Positions 7,070-16,282 are shown, numbered from the stretch's first letter. The stretch is DNA of 34,562 bases from an uncultured Bacilli bacterium (GCA_947595345.1 CANQEQ010000003.1:1-34562), one strand, 5' to 3'. Numbers and translations: made by a program. The notes: generated by a model from the letters alone, not told the origin.

Positions 7070-8464
7070 ATGAATCAAAAACGTGAACTTATAAAAAACA
7101 CTTTGATTATTTCAATAGGAAAATTTAGTACTCAAATAGTTAGCTTCTTATTATTACCACTTTATACTAGTTTACTTACAACTAGTGAATATGGTGCGTA
7201 TGATTTTTTAAATACTATTTCAATTTTTTTAATTCCTTGTGTTACTTTATTAATGGAAGAAGGAATGTTTCGTTTTTTAATTGATAGTGATACTGATAAA
7301 GAGAAAAGTAAAGTTTTTTCAGCTACTATAATATTTTCTTTTTTAAGTTTTCTAGTTTGGAGTATTATTATATTTATATTTGGTAGTATTATGAAATACC
7401 CTTATATAATTTATTTAATATTTTATATCTTAGCAAGTTTACTATCAGCTTTAGCTGGTTCAGCAGCTCGGGGTTTAAGTAAATTTAAACTTTATTCTTT
7501 ATTTTGCTTTTTATCTAGTTTTTTTACAATTATTTTAAATATCGTTTTTATTGTTGAACTTAAATTAGGATTAGTTAGTTTATTCTTATCTTATATAATT
7601 GCTAATTCTTTAGTATCTATTTGGTTACTTTTAAAAATTAAAATTTATAAATATGCTAATTTTAAAAATTTAGAAAGAAAAAAAGTTGTAGAAATGATTA
7701 AATATTCATTTCCTTTAGTACCTAATAGTATATCATGGAATGCCATAGCTTTAACCGATAGACTTTTAATAATTAATTTTTTAGGTGAGGGGAAGAATGG
7801 GATTTATTCAGTTGGAAATAGGTTCCCGACGATTATTAATACTTGTTATAGTTATTTTAATTTGTCATGGAAAGAATCAGCTAGTAAGGCTGTAAAAAAA
7901 GAAGATAAAGACGATTTTTATAATAGTGTTTTTATTGATTTAAAACATTTCTTGATGGCAATTTCTATTTTAATTATTGCCTTTTTACCATTTATCTTTA
8001 ATTTATTAATTAAAAATGATTATAGAGAAGCATATTATTATATTCCTTTAATGGTAATAGCAGTTTATTTTTCTAATATGTCTAACTTTTGCAGTGGTAT
8101 CTTTTCTGCTTATAAAGATACTAAGATTTTAGCTAAAACAACTATTGTTGCTACAATTATCAATCTTTTAGTTGGATTTTCTTTAATTAAATTTTTAGGA
8201 TTATATGCAACAATTTTAGGAACTTTAATCTCATATATTGTAATTTATTTTTATAGAAATTATAAATTAAGAAAATATATTGTTTTAAAACATGATAATT
8301 ATTTATTTTTAAGTATGTTAGTTTTATTGTTAGTCGGTCTTTTCTATTATAGTAAAAATCTTTATTTAATATGTCTTGGACTCTTGTTAGCCGTTTCTTA
8401 TTCTATGTATTTGAATAGAACATTTATTAAAGCAATATTCAAGAAGATTTGGAGGAAGTCGTAG
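7070..8464 (+). CDS. Oligosaccharide flippase family membrane protein (Wzx/MOP-like)
   Basis: 464 aa, almost entirely hydrophobic, with roughly 12-14 predicted membrane helices. The N-terminal region (KNTLIISIGKFSTQIVSFLLLPLYTSLL, then TSEYGAYDFLNT) is the classic opening of polysaccharide-biosynthesis flippases. A second such half begins near SISWNAIALTDRLLI. Family members move lipid-linked sugar chains across the membrane. It is the first gene of a three-gene operon, two bases from a processive-type glycosyltransferase, which supports a role in a cell-surface glycan. The exact substrate is unknown. SpoVB/MurJ-type lipid II flippases are related folds but less similar here. Confidence 0.85.
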   Translation: MNQKRELIKNTLIISIGKFSTQIVSFLLLPLYTSLLTTSEYGAYDFLNTISIFLIPCVTLLMEEGMFRFLIDSDTDKEKSKVFSATIIFSFLSFLVWSIIIFIFGSIMKYPYIIYLIFYILASLLSALAGSAARGLSKFKLYSLFCFLSSFFTIILNIVFIVELKLGLVSLFLSYIIANSLVSIWLLLKIKIYKYANFKNLERKKVVEMIKYSFPLVPNSISWNAIALTDRLLIINFLGEGKNGIYSVGNRFPTIINTCYSYFNLSWKESASKAVKKEDKDDFYNSVFIDLKHFLMAISILIIAFLPFIFNLLIKNDYREAYYYIPLMVIAVYFSNMSNFCSGIFSAYKDTKILAKTTIVATIINLLVGFSLIKFLGLYATILGTLISYIVIYFYRNYKLRKYIVLKHDNYLFLSMLVLLLVGLFYYSKNLYLICLGLLLAVSYSMYLNRTFIKAIFKKIWRKS

Positions 8465-8465
8465 T

Positions 8466-9671
8466 ATGTTAGTCTTGAAAATCATGATAAAAATTTTTAA
8501 TGTCTTTGTTATTTTTTATGGATTATATTATTTTGTATTAGCCATCTTTCCTCTTCTTTTAAAAAAGAAGGAAGCTAAGGACATTAAACCTAAGCATAAG
8601 TTTTTAATTTTAATAGCTGCTAGAAATGAAGAAATGGTAATAGGTGGCTTAATAGATAGTTTAAAAGAGCTTAATTATCCCAAAGATATGTATAAAATAT
8701 TAGTAATACCTAATAATTGTACAGATAAAACGAAAGAAGTTAGTATTAAACATGGTGCCTTAGTTTTGGATATTAAAGAAAAAGTTCATACTAAAGGTGA
8801 TGTTTTAAACTATGTTTTTAAAAAATATAAAAATGATAATTCCTTTGATACCTATGCTGTATTTGATGCTGATAATGTTGTCCATCCTGATTTTTTAAAG
8901 GAAATGAATAAAGAACTTGAAAATGGTTATAGAGTTATTCAAGGCTTTAGAGATACTAAAAATTTATATGATAATTGGTTAACTAATGGTTATGGATTAT
9001 TCTATTATTTACAAAATCTTTTCTTATATCAAGCGAGAATTAATATAAATCAAAGTGCTAATATAAATGGAACTGGTTATGTATTTAAAAAAGATGTAAT
9101 TAAGGAAACTAAGTATGTAGCGAAAACTTTAACTGAGGATATAGAACTAACAGCTTTATGTGCTTCATATGATATTAAAATAGGTTATACCGAAAAAGCT
9201 ATATTTTATGATGAGCAAGTATCTAAAGTTATTCCGTCGTTTAAGCAAAGACTTCGTTGGACAGTTGGAATGCTTCAAACTTTAAAAATATATTTTAAAG
9301 ATTTAATTAAAGGTTTTAAAAAACATAAAAACTTACATGTTATAGATTCCCTTGTAATTTATGTTGCTCCTTATTTACAAGTTGTCATGACATTAGTTGG
9401 AGTTATATCATTTATATTATTCCCTAATTTTTTAATGTTAATTATTGCAACAGTTGTATCATATCTTGCTATGATAATTGTTTCGGTTTATTTAACTATT
9501 CATTATAAAAGAAACTTATTAAAGTCACTTCCCGGAATTTTCTTGTTTCCAATTTTTAACTTAATAGGTATATCAACGGTATTTGTAGCTATATTTAAAA
9601 AAGATATGAATTGGCATGAAATAAAACATACAAGAAAGATTAATATAAATGAAGTTTTAAAAGATAACTAA
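8466..9671 (+). CDS. Membrane glycosyltransferase, GT2 family, processive type
   Basis: 401 aa. An N-terminal helix (about 7-32) is followed by a cytosolic GT-A domain and by C-terminal helices (about 293-375). The catalytic set of processive GT2 enzymes is visible: the nucleotide-sugar pocket beginning AARNEE (51-56), the D-x-D at F-D134-A-D136, the acceptor TED motif (223-225), and Q261-x-x-R264-W265. Such enzymes (cellulose, hyaluronan and poly-GlcNAc synthase-like) polymerise or transfer UDP-sugars while feeding the chain across the membrane. The start at ATG 8466 has GGAGGAAG at 8451-8458. It is coupled to the flippase upstream and the P-type ATPase downstream. The sugar is not predictable. 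Confidence 0.85.
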   Translation: MLVLKIMIKIFNVFVIFYGLYYFVLAIFPLLLKKKEAKDIKPKHKFLILIAARNEEMVIGGLIDSLKELNYPKDMYKILVIPNNCTDKTKEVSIKHGALVLDIKEKVHTKGDVLNYVFKKYKNDNSFDTYAVFDADNVVHPDFLKEMNKELENGYRVIQGFRDTKNLYDNWLTNGYGLFYYLQNLFLYQARININQSANINGTGYVFKKDVIKETKYVAKTLTEDIELTALCASYDIKIGYTEKAIFYDEQVSKVIPSFKQRLRWTVGMLQTLKIYFKDLIKGFKKHKNLHVIDSLVIYVAPYLQVVMTLVGVISFILFPNFLMLIIATVVSYLAMIIVSVYLTIHYKRNLLKSLPGIFLFPIFNLIGISTVFVAIFKKDMNWHEIKHTRKININEVLKDN

Positions 9672-9680
9672 GGAGGAGAA

Positions 9681-12074
9681 ATGAAAACAGAATTAAAAGT
9701 AAAAACGGATATTAAAGTAGGTTTAACCGAAAGAGAAGTAGTAGAAAGAATAAATAAAAATTTAAAAAATTATAATAATCAGCCTAAAACTAAGACGATT
9801 AAAGAAATTATAGCTTCTAATGTTTTTACTTACTTCAACTTTTTAAATATCTTCTTAGGAGCAGCTGTTCTTTTAGCTGGCGTATTTTCAGGCAGGATTT
9901 TCTATTCTTTAAAAAATTGTTTATTCATGGGTGTTATATTTTGTAATACAATAATTAGTACTATTCAAGAAATTATATCTAAGAAAATAATTGATAAATT
10001 ATCGCTTATTTCAAATAGTAAAACCCTAGTTTTAAGAGATGCAAAGGAAGTTACCATTGAAAATGAAGAAATTGTCATGGATGATATAGTGCTTTTAAAA
10101 AGTGGTAATCAAGTAGTAGTTGATAGTGTAATTAGAGAAGGGGCAGTAGAGGTTAATGAGTCATTTATTACAGGTGAATCTAATACCATTGTAAAAAAAG
10201 CTGGAGATGTGATTTTATCTGGAAGTTTTATCGTGTCTGGAAGTTGTATATCTCAAGTAGTCCATGTTGGTAATGCTAATTATATTAATACTATTTCAAG
10301 TGAAGCAAGTTATATTAAAGAGATTAATTCAGTCATTTTAAATTCTTTTGAAAAAATTGTAAAAGTATTATCAATTATAATTATTCCTCTTGGAGCAGCT
10401 TTATTTTGTAATCAATATTTAGTAATAGGTGATACAATAAGTGATTCAATTATTAATACAGTTGCAGCTTTAATTGGTATGATACCAGAAGGATTAGTAC
10501 TTTTAACAAGTTCCGTTATGGCTGTTAGTATAATAAGACTTAGTAAATATAAAGTTTTAGTTCAACAATTATATTGTATAGAAACGTTGTCGCGTGTTAA
10601 TGTTATTTGTTTAGATAAAACGGGGACTATTACAACGGGAAATATGAAAGTGTATGATATTATTCCTAATAAAGGCTATACTAAAAATGATTTTGAATAT
10701 GTATTAAAGAAACTTACTAATTCCTTATATGACGATAGTCCTACTTTCAAGGCTTTAAAAGATAAATTCCCAGAGCATTTAAGTGTTGATATAAAAAATA
10801 CTATTCCGTTTTCTTCAGAGAGAAAATTCTCAGCTGTTGAAGTGGCTGATGATGCTAGTTATTATATAGGGGCTTATGAATATGTTTTAAAAGGTGTTAC
10901 TCTAGATTATTCTTTAATAGAAGATTATCAAAAAGATTATCGGATTTTAGTAGTTTGTAAAAATAATCTTCCTTTAACTGATAAACCGGTAAATTTAAAA
11001 GTAATTGGGTTTGTTTTAATTGAAGATGAGATAAGAAAAGAAGCTAAAGATACTTTAGAGTTCTTTAAAAATCAAGGAGTTAAAATTAAATTAATCTCTG
11101 GTGATAATCCTTTAACGGTTTTAAATATTGCTAAAAAAGCTGGAATTAAAGAAGATTTAAAAGCTATTGATGCTAGTAATTTTGAAAACATGGAAATTGA
11201 TAATTTAGTTCTTGAAAATGATATATTTGGGCGTGTTACTCCTAAGGGTAAGAAAAAAATTATTTTATCTCTTAAAAAACAAGGCTTTATAACAGCTATG
11301 ACTGGAGATGGAGTAAATGATGTTTTAGCTTTAAAAGAAGCTGACTGTTCTATTGCTATGGCTAGTGGAAGTGATGCAACAAGAGCTGTTAGTCAAATTG
11401 TTCTTTTAGATAATAACTTTGCTTCTATGCCTAAAATTGTAGCTGAAGGAAGAAGAACTATTAATAATATAGAAAGAAGTTCCTCTTTACTTTTAGTTAA
11501 AACTATTTATACAATTCTTTTGATTTTAACTTGTTTATTTACGAGAAGTGAATATTTCTTTATTCCAATTCAACTTACTTTAATTACAGCTTGTACTATT
11601 GGAATTCCATCTTTTATATTAGCTCTTGAACCAAATACTAATATAGTATCCGGGAACTTTATTTTAAAAATATTTAAAAATAGTATTCCGGCTGGAGTTA
11701 CAGTTTTCTTAGATGTTGTTATAATTGTTTTATTTAAAATAGCTTTTGCTTTAGACGATAGTATAGTTAATTCTTTAGCTGTATTAATAACTGGTACAAC
11801 AGGTTTTATTCATTTATATCATGTATCTAAACCATTTAATTATTTAAGAATAGCTTTGTTTAGTATTCTTTTATTAGGATTTTTATATGGAGTATTTTTC
11901 CAATATTCTTTCTTTGATATAAAAGGTATTAATCTACCAATTGGTTTAATTACATTCTTATTAATTATTTTCTCATTCTATGCTTATGAATGGATTTCTA
12001 GGTTCTTGCAATTCTTAACTAGATTATTTACAAGAAATAGAGAAGAAGTAAGTTTAAAAAAGAAACATGCTTAA
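9681..12074 (+). CDS. Cation-transporting P-type ATPase, HAD-IC type (CtpE-like)
   Basis: 797 aa with a full P-type core. It has actuator motif TGES, the membrane helix with IPEG, the phosphorylation site D312-KTGT, and hinge TGDGVND starting at T541. Six or so C-terminal hydrophobic segments complete it. There is no N-terminal heavy-metal domain and no CPC motif, so it is not a copper/zinc P1B pump. The segment from MIPEGLVLLTSS to RVNVICLDKTGT resembles the CtpE/YfgQ-like group, for which calcium or other divalent transport has been proposed. A strong ribosome-binding site AGGAGG precedes ATG 9681. It ends the flippase-GT2 operon and is followed by a shared terminator. Ion specificity is unknown. 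Confidence 0.9.
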   Translation: MKTELKVKTDIKVGLTEREVVERINKNLKNYNNQPKTKTIKEIIASNVFTYFNFLNIFLGAAVLLAGVFSGRIFYSLKNCLFMGVIFCNTIISTIQEIISKKIIDKLSLISNSKTLVLRDAKEVTIENEEIVMDDIVLLKSGNQVVVDSVIREGAVEVNESFITGESNTIVKKAGDVILSGSFIVSGSCISQVVHVGNANYINTISSEASYIKEINSVILNSFEKIVKVLSIIIIPLGAALFCNQYLVIGDTISDSIINTVAALIGMIPEGLVLLTSSVMAVSIIRLSKYKVLVQQLYCIETLSRVNVICLDKTGTITTGNMKVYDIIPNKGYTKNDFEYVLKKLTNSLYDDSPTFKALKDKFPEHLSVDIKNTIPFSSERKFSAVEVADDASYYIGAYEYVLKGVTLDYSLIEDYQKDYRILVVCKNNLPLTDKPVNLKVIGFVLIEDEIRKEAKDTLEFFKNQGVKIKLISGDNPLTVLNIAKKAGIKEDLKAIDASNFENMEIDNLVLENDIFGRVTPKGKKKIILSLKKQGFITAMTGDGVNDVLALKEADCSIAMASGSDATRAVSQIVLLDNNFASMPKIVAEGRRTINNIERSSSLLLVKTIYTILLILTCLFTRSEYFFIPIQLTLITACTIGIPSFILALEPNTNIVSGNFILKIFKNSIPAGVTVFLDVVIIVLFKIAFALDDSIVNSLAVLITGTTGFIHLYHVSKPFNYLRIALFSILLLGFLYGVFFQYSFFDIKGINLPIGLITFLLIIFSFYAYEWISRFLQFLTRLFTRNREEVSLKKKHA

Positions 12075-12105
12075 AAAAAGTCTTGATTATTTATCAAGAT
12101 TTTTC
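12073..12105. terminator. Bidirectional terminator between the ATPase and rarA
   Basis: Stem TCTTGAT/ATCAAGA (12081-12087 and 12093-12099) has a five-base loop, with A and T runs on either side. The 3' arm overlaps the rarA TGA stop. Confidence 0.85.
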
Positions 12106-13332
12106 TTTTAATAAAGCTTCTTCTTTTAGTTTTTCAATGGCATCATTTACTTGTTTTAAAGTTCTTTCATATTTACTATTATCTTTAGGTATATAATATT
12201 TTTTATTTTTTATATTATCAGGTAAGTATTGTTGATATACCCAAGCATTAGGATAGTCATGAGGATATTTATAATTAGGGGAGGTTGTTTTAATATGTTC
12301 TGGAGGATTTCCACAGCGTCCGGTTTCAACATCTTTTAAAGCTTCATTTATACTAACATTAGCTGAGTTAGATTTAGGTGATAAAGCAAGTTCAATTACA
12401 ACAACTGATAGGGGAATTATAGCTTCCGGAAGTCCAACACGTTCAGCTGCATTAATTGCTGCCATTACTTTAGGACCCATACTAGGATTAGCAAGTCCAA
12501 TATCTTCATAGCAAATAACTGTAAGTCGTCTAAAGATACTATCTAAGTCTTCGGCTTTTAACATTCTAGCTAGATAATGTAGGCTAGCATTTACATCACT
12601 TCCCCGAATTGATTTTTGAAAAGCACTTAAAACATCATAATAACCATCTTCGTTTTTGTCATGAAAGAAATTATGTTTATTATCAATACTTTCTAAAAAT
12701 TCTTTAGTTATTTTATGGTCACTTGAAGAATAGTAAGCTAGTTCTAATAAATTATAAGCATATCTTAAATCACTTCCGGAGACATTAGCTATATAATTAA
12801 TACTTTTATTATCTATTTTAATACCCTCTAAAACATCTTTTTTAATTGCCATTTTAAGGCCTTTTTTAATGTCGTCTTCGGTTAATTCATGAAGTTCAAA
12901 TAAATGACAACGACTACGAATAGCTGGGTTTATACTATGAAAAGGATTACTAGTTGTAAGACCAATTAAAGTTATTAAACCACTTTCAAGTTGAGGAAGT
13001 AATAAATCTTGTTTATCTTTATTTAATCTATGGATTTCATCTACTATTAAGACTAAACCATCATAGACTTTAGCTTCATTAAAAACTACTTGAAAATCAT
13101 GTTTATCATTTATAGTAGCATTTAATGAGCGATAACGAACACCTAAATCTAAAACTAAACTATTAGCAATACTAGTTTTTCCAATTCCTGGTTTACCATA
13201 TAAAATCATAGAAAAAATTTTTTTGTTCTTGACTAAATTACTTAATATTTTGCCATTTCCAATTAAATGTTCTTGACCTAAGACTTCTTTTAAGGAAGTA
13301 GGTCTTAATTTAAGGGCTAAAGGACTATCCAT
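12094..13332 (-). CDS. rarA: Replication-associated recombination protein, AAA+ ATPase (RarA/MgsA)
   Basis: 412 aa. RarA acts at stalled replication forks and is related to clamp-loader ATPases. Visible motifs are LALKLRPTSLKEVLGQEHLIG at the N-terminus, Walker A GKPGIGKT (46-53), Walker B LIVDEIHR, and the sensor-1 segment LIGLTTSNP. The arginine-finger region AIRSRC follows, and then the C-terminal tetramerisation part (CYEDIGLANP, AAERVGLPEA). The length is shorter than B. subtilis RarA by about ten residues, within family range. An extended -10 promoter lies in the 143-bp region shared with xerD. Confidence 0.95.
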   Translation of the reverse strand: MDSPLALKLRPTSLKEVLGQEHLIGNGKILSNLVKNKKIFSMILYGKPGIGKTSIANSLVLDLGVRYRSLNATINDKHDFQVVFNEAKVYDGLVLIVDEIHRLNKDKQDLLLPQLESGLITLIGLTTSNPFHSINPAIRSRCHLFELHELTEDDIKKGLKMAIKKDVLEGIKIDNKSINYIANVSGSDLRYAYNLLELAYYSSSDHKITKEFLESIDNKHNFFHDKNEDGYYDVLSAFQKSIRGSDVNASLHYLARMLKAEDLDSIFRRLTVICYEDIGLANPSMGPKVMAAINAAERVGLPEAIIPLSVVVIELALSPKSNSANVSINEALKDVETGRCGNPPEHIKTTSPNYKYPHDYPNAWVYQQYLPDNIKNKKYYIPKDNSKYERTLKQVNDAIEKLKEEALLKEKS

Positions 13333-13353
13333 ATTATCACCTACATATTACTT

Positions 13354-13362
13354 ATTTTATCA
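13354..13362 (-). promoter_or_regulatory. Promoter of rarA (extended -10)
   Basis: Minus strand TGA-TAAAAT, with TAAAAT at 13354-13359. The -35 (about 13377-13382, TTTCTA) is weak. The ribosome-binding site AGGTGAT follows. Confidence 0.5.
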
Positions 13363-13442
13363 CTAAAAGGGGAAAATAGAAAGATAATAATTAAGAACAT
13401 TAAGTTTATTAATTCTTTTAGAACTTAAATAAGCCTAGATAA

Positions 13443-13471
13443 TTTACAAGATTTGAAAGTAATGTTATAAT
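13443..13471 (+). promoter_or_regulatory. Promoter of xerD-deoB
   Basis: TTTACA (13443-13448), 17-bp spacer, TGT-TATAAT (-10 at 13466-13471). Transcription should begin near 13478, after the upstream in-frame ATG at 13476. That ATG therefore cannot be translated from this promoter. Confidence 0.78.
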
Positions 13472-13505
13472 TAAAATGAAACATGATTATAATGGAGTTT
13501 TAAAT

Positions 13506-14399
13506 ATGGATTACGATTTAAAAGATTATTTAAGTTATATATCTCTTATGAAAAAACTTTCGGCTAATACTGTTTTTAATTATCAAAAAGATTTAGAAAA
13601 TTATCTTAATTATTTAAAGGAAAATAATATAAAGTCATTTATGGAAGTTGATATTCGTTTTTTAGACGAATACTTTAAATATTTAAGTAAAAAAGGATTA
13701 ACATCTAGAAGTATAGGACGTCATATAACAGCTATTAGAGAATTTCATAAGTATCTTTTAAGAGAAGGAAAAATTAAAAAAAATGTTTTAGAAGACATTG
13801 ATAATATTAAACAATCTAAATACTTACCAACAGTTTTAAAAGATTATGAAATGGAAAAAATATTAGATGTATCATTAGATAATGCTTTTAAATATCGGGA
13901 TAAAGCTATGTTAGAACTTATGTATGGTTCAGGTCTTAGAGTTTCTGAATTAGTTAATCTTACTTTATATAGTATAGATATGGAACAAGATATTATTTTA
14001 ATTGAAGGAAAAGGCAATAAAGAAAGATTAGTTCCCTTAAGTCCTTATGCTAAAGAGGCAGTGAGTGCTTATCTTGAAGTTCGTAGTAGTTTAGTTAAAC
14101 CAAAGTACCAAAATATTGATAAACTATTTTTAAATAATCATGGACAAGGTATTACAAGACAAGGATTTAACTTCATTTTAAAAAATATTTTAGAAGAAAA
14201 GAAGATTGCAACTCATGCAACACCTCATACCTTAAGGCATACCTTTGCAACTGATTTGCTTAATAATGGGGCTGACCTTAAAAGCATTCAAGAATTATTA
14301 GGTCATAGTGATATTTCAACAACTAGTATCTATACACATGTAGTTAATAATAAATTAAAAGAAGATTACATAAAATATAACGCGAGAAAAGAGGAATAA
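13506..14399 (+). CDS. xerD: Site-specific tyrosine recombinase XerD
   Basis: 297 aa from ATG 13506, the usual Xer length. It resolves chromosome dimers at dif. The N-terminal SAM-like core-binding domain (LKDYLSYISLMKKLSANTV) precedes a catalytic domain with R145 (SGLRVSEL), the GKGNKERLVPL lysine hairpin, H241-x-x-R244-H, H267 and nucleophile Y276. I chose 13506 because GGAG at 13494-13497 precedes it and the promoter start point lies downstream of the ATG at 13476. The gene is followed directly by deoB, as in the B. subtilis ripX-drm order. This supports a chromosomal Xer rather than a phage integrase. XerC versus XerD cannot be settled by sequence alone. Confidence 0.9.
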   Translation: MDYDLKDYLSYISLMKKLSANTVFNYQKDLENYLNYLKENNIKSFMEVDIRFLDEYFKYLSKKGLTSRSIGRHITAIREFHKYLLREGKIKKNVLEDIDNIKQSKYLPTVLKDYEMEKILDVSLDNAFKYRDKAMLELMYGSGLRVSELVNLTLYSIDMEQDIILIEGKGNKERLVPLSPYAKEAVSAYLEVRSSLVKPKYQNIDKLFLNNHGQGITRQGFNFILKNILEEKKIATHATPHTLRHTFATDLLNNGADLKSIQELLGHSDISTTSIYTHVVNNKLKEDYIKYNARKEE

Positions 14400-14400
14400 T

Positions 14401-15564
14401 ATGAAATTTAAAAGAATATTTTTAATCGTTTTAGATTCACTTGGAGTAGGGGAAGCAGTTGATAGTGGCAGTTATGGAGATAAAGGTGCTAATACATTAG
14501 GTAATATTATGAAAAACTATGATTTATTTGTTCCTAATCTTCAAAAGTTAGGCTTTTTAAATACTATTTCTATGAATAAAAAAGAAAGTGAAGCTTACTA
14601 TACAATTGGAAGACCTAAAAATAAAGGTAAAGATTCTTTATCTGGGCATTATGAATTAATGGGTATTCAAAGTGATATTTCCTATAAGACATTTGATGAA
14701 AATGGTTTTCCAAGAGAAATGCTAGAAAAAATTGCTAATGAAACAAAACGAGGTATTATAGGTAATATTATAGGAAATCCCTTGGCTGTTATAAATAAAT
14801 TAGGAGATAGACATATGGAAACTAAATCTTTAATAGTTTATACAACTCTTGATTCTAATTTAGAAATTGCAGCTCATGAAGATATAGTTCCTATAAATGA
14901 GTTATATCAATATGGAGAAATTATCCGAGATATAACTAGTAAAGAAGAATGGAAAGTAGCCAGAGTTATTGTTAGACCTTTTACCGGAGAAAGTGGTAAT
15001 TATACTTTAACTAGTAATTCTAGAAGTTATACTTTAACACCTCCTAATAAAAGTGTTTTAGATATCCTTAAAAATAATGAATTACAAGTTATTTCAATTG
15101 GGAAAGTTCATGATATATATAATGGTTATGGAATTACTAAGATAATCAAATCAGGTAATAATTTAGAAGGAATTAATAAGTTAACTGATATAATGGAGAA
15201 GAATTTTAAAGGTTTATGCTTTTTAAATTTAAGTGATTTTGATACTTTATATGGTCATACAAGAGACGTTAAAGGTTATGCTAAAGCAATTGAAGCTTTT
15301 GATGTTGAAATACCTATAATTTTAAATAAATTAAATATAGACGATTTACTTATTATAACAGCTGACCATGGAAACGACCCAACTATGCCAGGTTGTAGTC
15401 ATACAAGAGAAAATGTACCAGTTATAATTTATTCTAGATTATTTAAAACTCCTGGTCAATTAGAGGTTTTAGATTCATTAGCTGATATCGGAGCTACTAT
15501 ACTTGATAATTTTGACCTTGAAAAACCTTGGATGGGAACTAGTTTTCTAGATAAATTAAAATAA
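14401..15564 (+). CDS. deoB: Phosphopentomutase
   Basis: 387 aa, usual length. It interconverts ribose or deoxyribose 1-phosphate and 5-phosphate in nucleoside catabolism. It belongs to the alkaline-phosphatase superfamily: the N-terminal IVLDSLGVGEAVDS holds the first metal aspartate, and K-D-S-L-S-G-H-Y-E (about 77-85) holds the phosphorylated residue region. The C-terminal TADHGNDPTMPGCSHTRENVP supplies the remaining metal ligands. All look intact. Ribosome-binding site GAGGA precedes ATG 14401, one base after the xerD stop, so the two are cotranscribed. Confidence 0.97.
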   Translation: MKFKRIFLIVLDSLGVGEAVDSGSYGDKGANTLGNIMKNYDLFVPNLQKLGFLNTISMNKKESEAYYTIGRPKNKGKDSLSGHYELMGIQSDISYKTFDENGFPREMLEKIANETKRGIIGNIIGNPLAVINKLGDRHMETKSLIVYTTLDSNLEIAAHEDIVPINELYQYGEIIRDITSKEEWKVARVIVRPFTGESGNYTLTSNSRSYTLTPPNKSVLDILKNNELQVISIGKVHDIYNGYGITKIIKSGNNLEGINKLTDIMEKNFKGLCFLNLSDFDTLYGHTRDVKGYAKAIEAFDVEIPIILNKLNIDDLLIITADHGNDPTMPGCSHTRENVPVIIYSRLFKTPGQLEVLDSLADIGATILDNFDLEKPWMGTSFLDKLK

Positions 15565-15570
15565 TATTAG

Positions 15571-15605
15571 GCACTTTGCATATATTAATATGGAGGTGCT
15601 TTTTT
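15571..15605 (+). terminator. deoB terminator whose 3' arm carries a Shine-Dalgarno sequence
   Basis: Arm GCACTTT-G-CAT (15571-15581) pairs with ATG-GAGGTGC (15590-15599) in a ten-pair stem with one bulged G, followed by six T. The 3' arm contains GGAGGTG (15592-15598), a strong ribosome-binding site for the next gene. Termination and translation of that gene would therefore compete. Confidence 0.7.
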
Positions 15606-16025
15606 ATTAAATTCAATTATATTGATATGTTAAATCAATATTTAACTAATATTTTTATTTTAAAACATAATCTAAATATTTTATATTTTAATGTAGTAGG
15701 GGAATATGCAAATTTTTATAAGGAAACTTTATTAAAAGATATTAAAAATATAGAAAAATGCTATTTAAAACTTGGTAATTTAATAAAAAAAATAGGAGGT
15801 TATCCTATTACTGATTTAAAAGAAATAGAAAATATTGCTACTTTGAGAGAAATATCTAGTAAAGATTATACTGCTAATGAGGGAGCTAATATTTTAAATA
15901 GTAACTTTAAAACCATACTTAGTATGAATAAGCAAGTATTTTCTTATGCTATTAAGAAAAATGATGTTAGCAGTATAAGTCTCACACTAGAAATTAACAA
16001 TTATTTAGGGGAGAGTAGGGGGTAG
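15606..16025 (+). CDS. Degenerate Dps/ferritin-like protein
   Basis: About 139 aa if translation starts at ATT 15606; a later in-frame ATG lies at 15627 and a TTG at 15576. The segments LNQYLTNIFILKHNLNILYFNVVG and, later, KIGGYPITDLKEIENIATLRE match the Dps pattern (HNxHWxxxG, then GGxPxxTLKExLExAxI). The ferroxidase ligands expected around the first segment are replaced: the second His of HNxHW is Tyr, and the later His and Asp positions are Lys and Leu. The C-terminus is also short, lacking the usual final WMLKAxL-type helix end. Iron oxidation is therefore doubtful. GGAGGTG at 15592-15598 is spaced seven bases from ATT 15606 but much too far from ATG 15627. It may be a structural remnant or a decaying gene. 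Confidence 0.6.
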   Translation: MKFNYIDMLNQYLTNIFILKHNLNILYFNVVGEYANFYKETLLKDIKNIEKCYLKLGNLIKKIGGYPITDLKEIENIATLREISSKDYTANEGANILNSNFKTILSMNKQVFSYAIKKNDVSSISLTLEINNYLGESRG

Positions 16026-16220
16026 TTATTCCATTTCATTAGAATTATATGTGTCAGTTATATTATTCTTTTGACATTTATTGCAAGTATTATTATTTGA
16101 TTTTGAACTTAGATTATTATTAAGTTCTGAATCAAATGAGTTACGACGTGAATTCATTTCTGAATTTTTAGATTTATTCGTAGCTTTGCTTTGATTTTTC
16201 ATGCTTTTACTTTTTTTCAT
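16026..16220 (-). CDS. Small Asn/Lys/Ser-rich protein of unknown function
   Basis: 64 aa, about a quarter Asn and strongly Lys/Ser-rich, with no hydrophobic segment. A single C-x-x-C (CNKC) sits two thirds along. GGGTGAT lies five bases before the ATG, a good ribosome-binding site. Its stop codon directly abuts that of the convergent Dps-like gene with no spacer. I do not recognise a family. Low-complexity basic proteins of this sort occur among spore-associated proteins of Bacillota, and the genome has engulfment genes, but that link is only a suggestion. Low complexity also leaves room for a chance ORF. Confidence 0.45.
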   Translation of the reverse strand: MKKSKSMKNQSKATNKSKNSEMNSRRNSFDSELNNNLSSKSNNNTCNKCQKNNITDTYNSNEME

Positions 16221-16282
16221 TTTTTATCACCCACTTATATTATGTCTTATAAGAAGATTTATATGTAATTTTAATGTTAACT

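Noticed and set aside
13476-13505. Upstream ATG of xerD
   Set aside because: It lies at or before the start point predicted from the TATAAT at 13466-13471 and lacks a ribosome-binding site; ATG 13506 has both in order.
13506-14399. Tyrosine recombinase as a sign of an integrated element
   Set aside because: Its length, catalytic set and direct linkage to deoB match the chromosomal XerD locus; no att-like repeats or phage genes are next to it.
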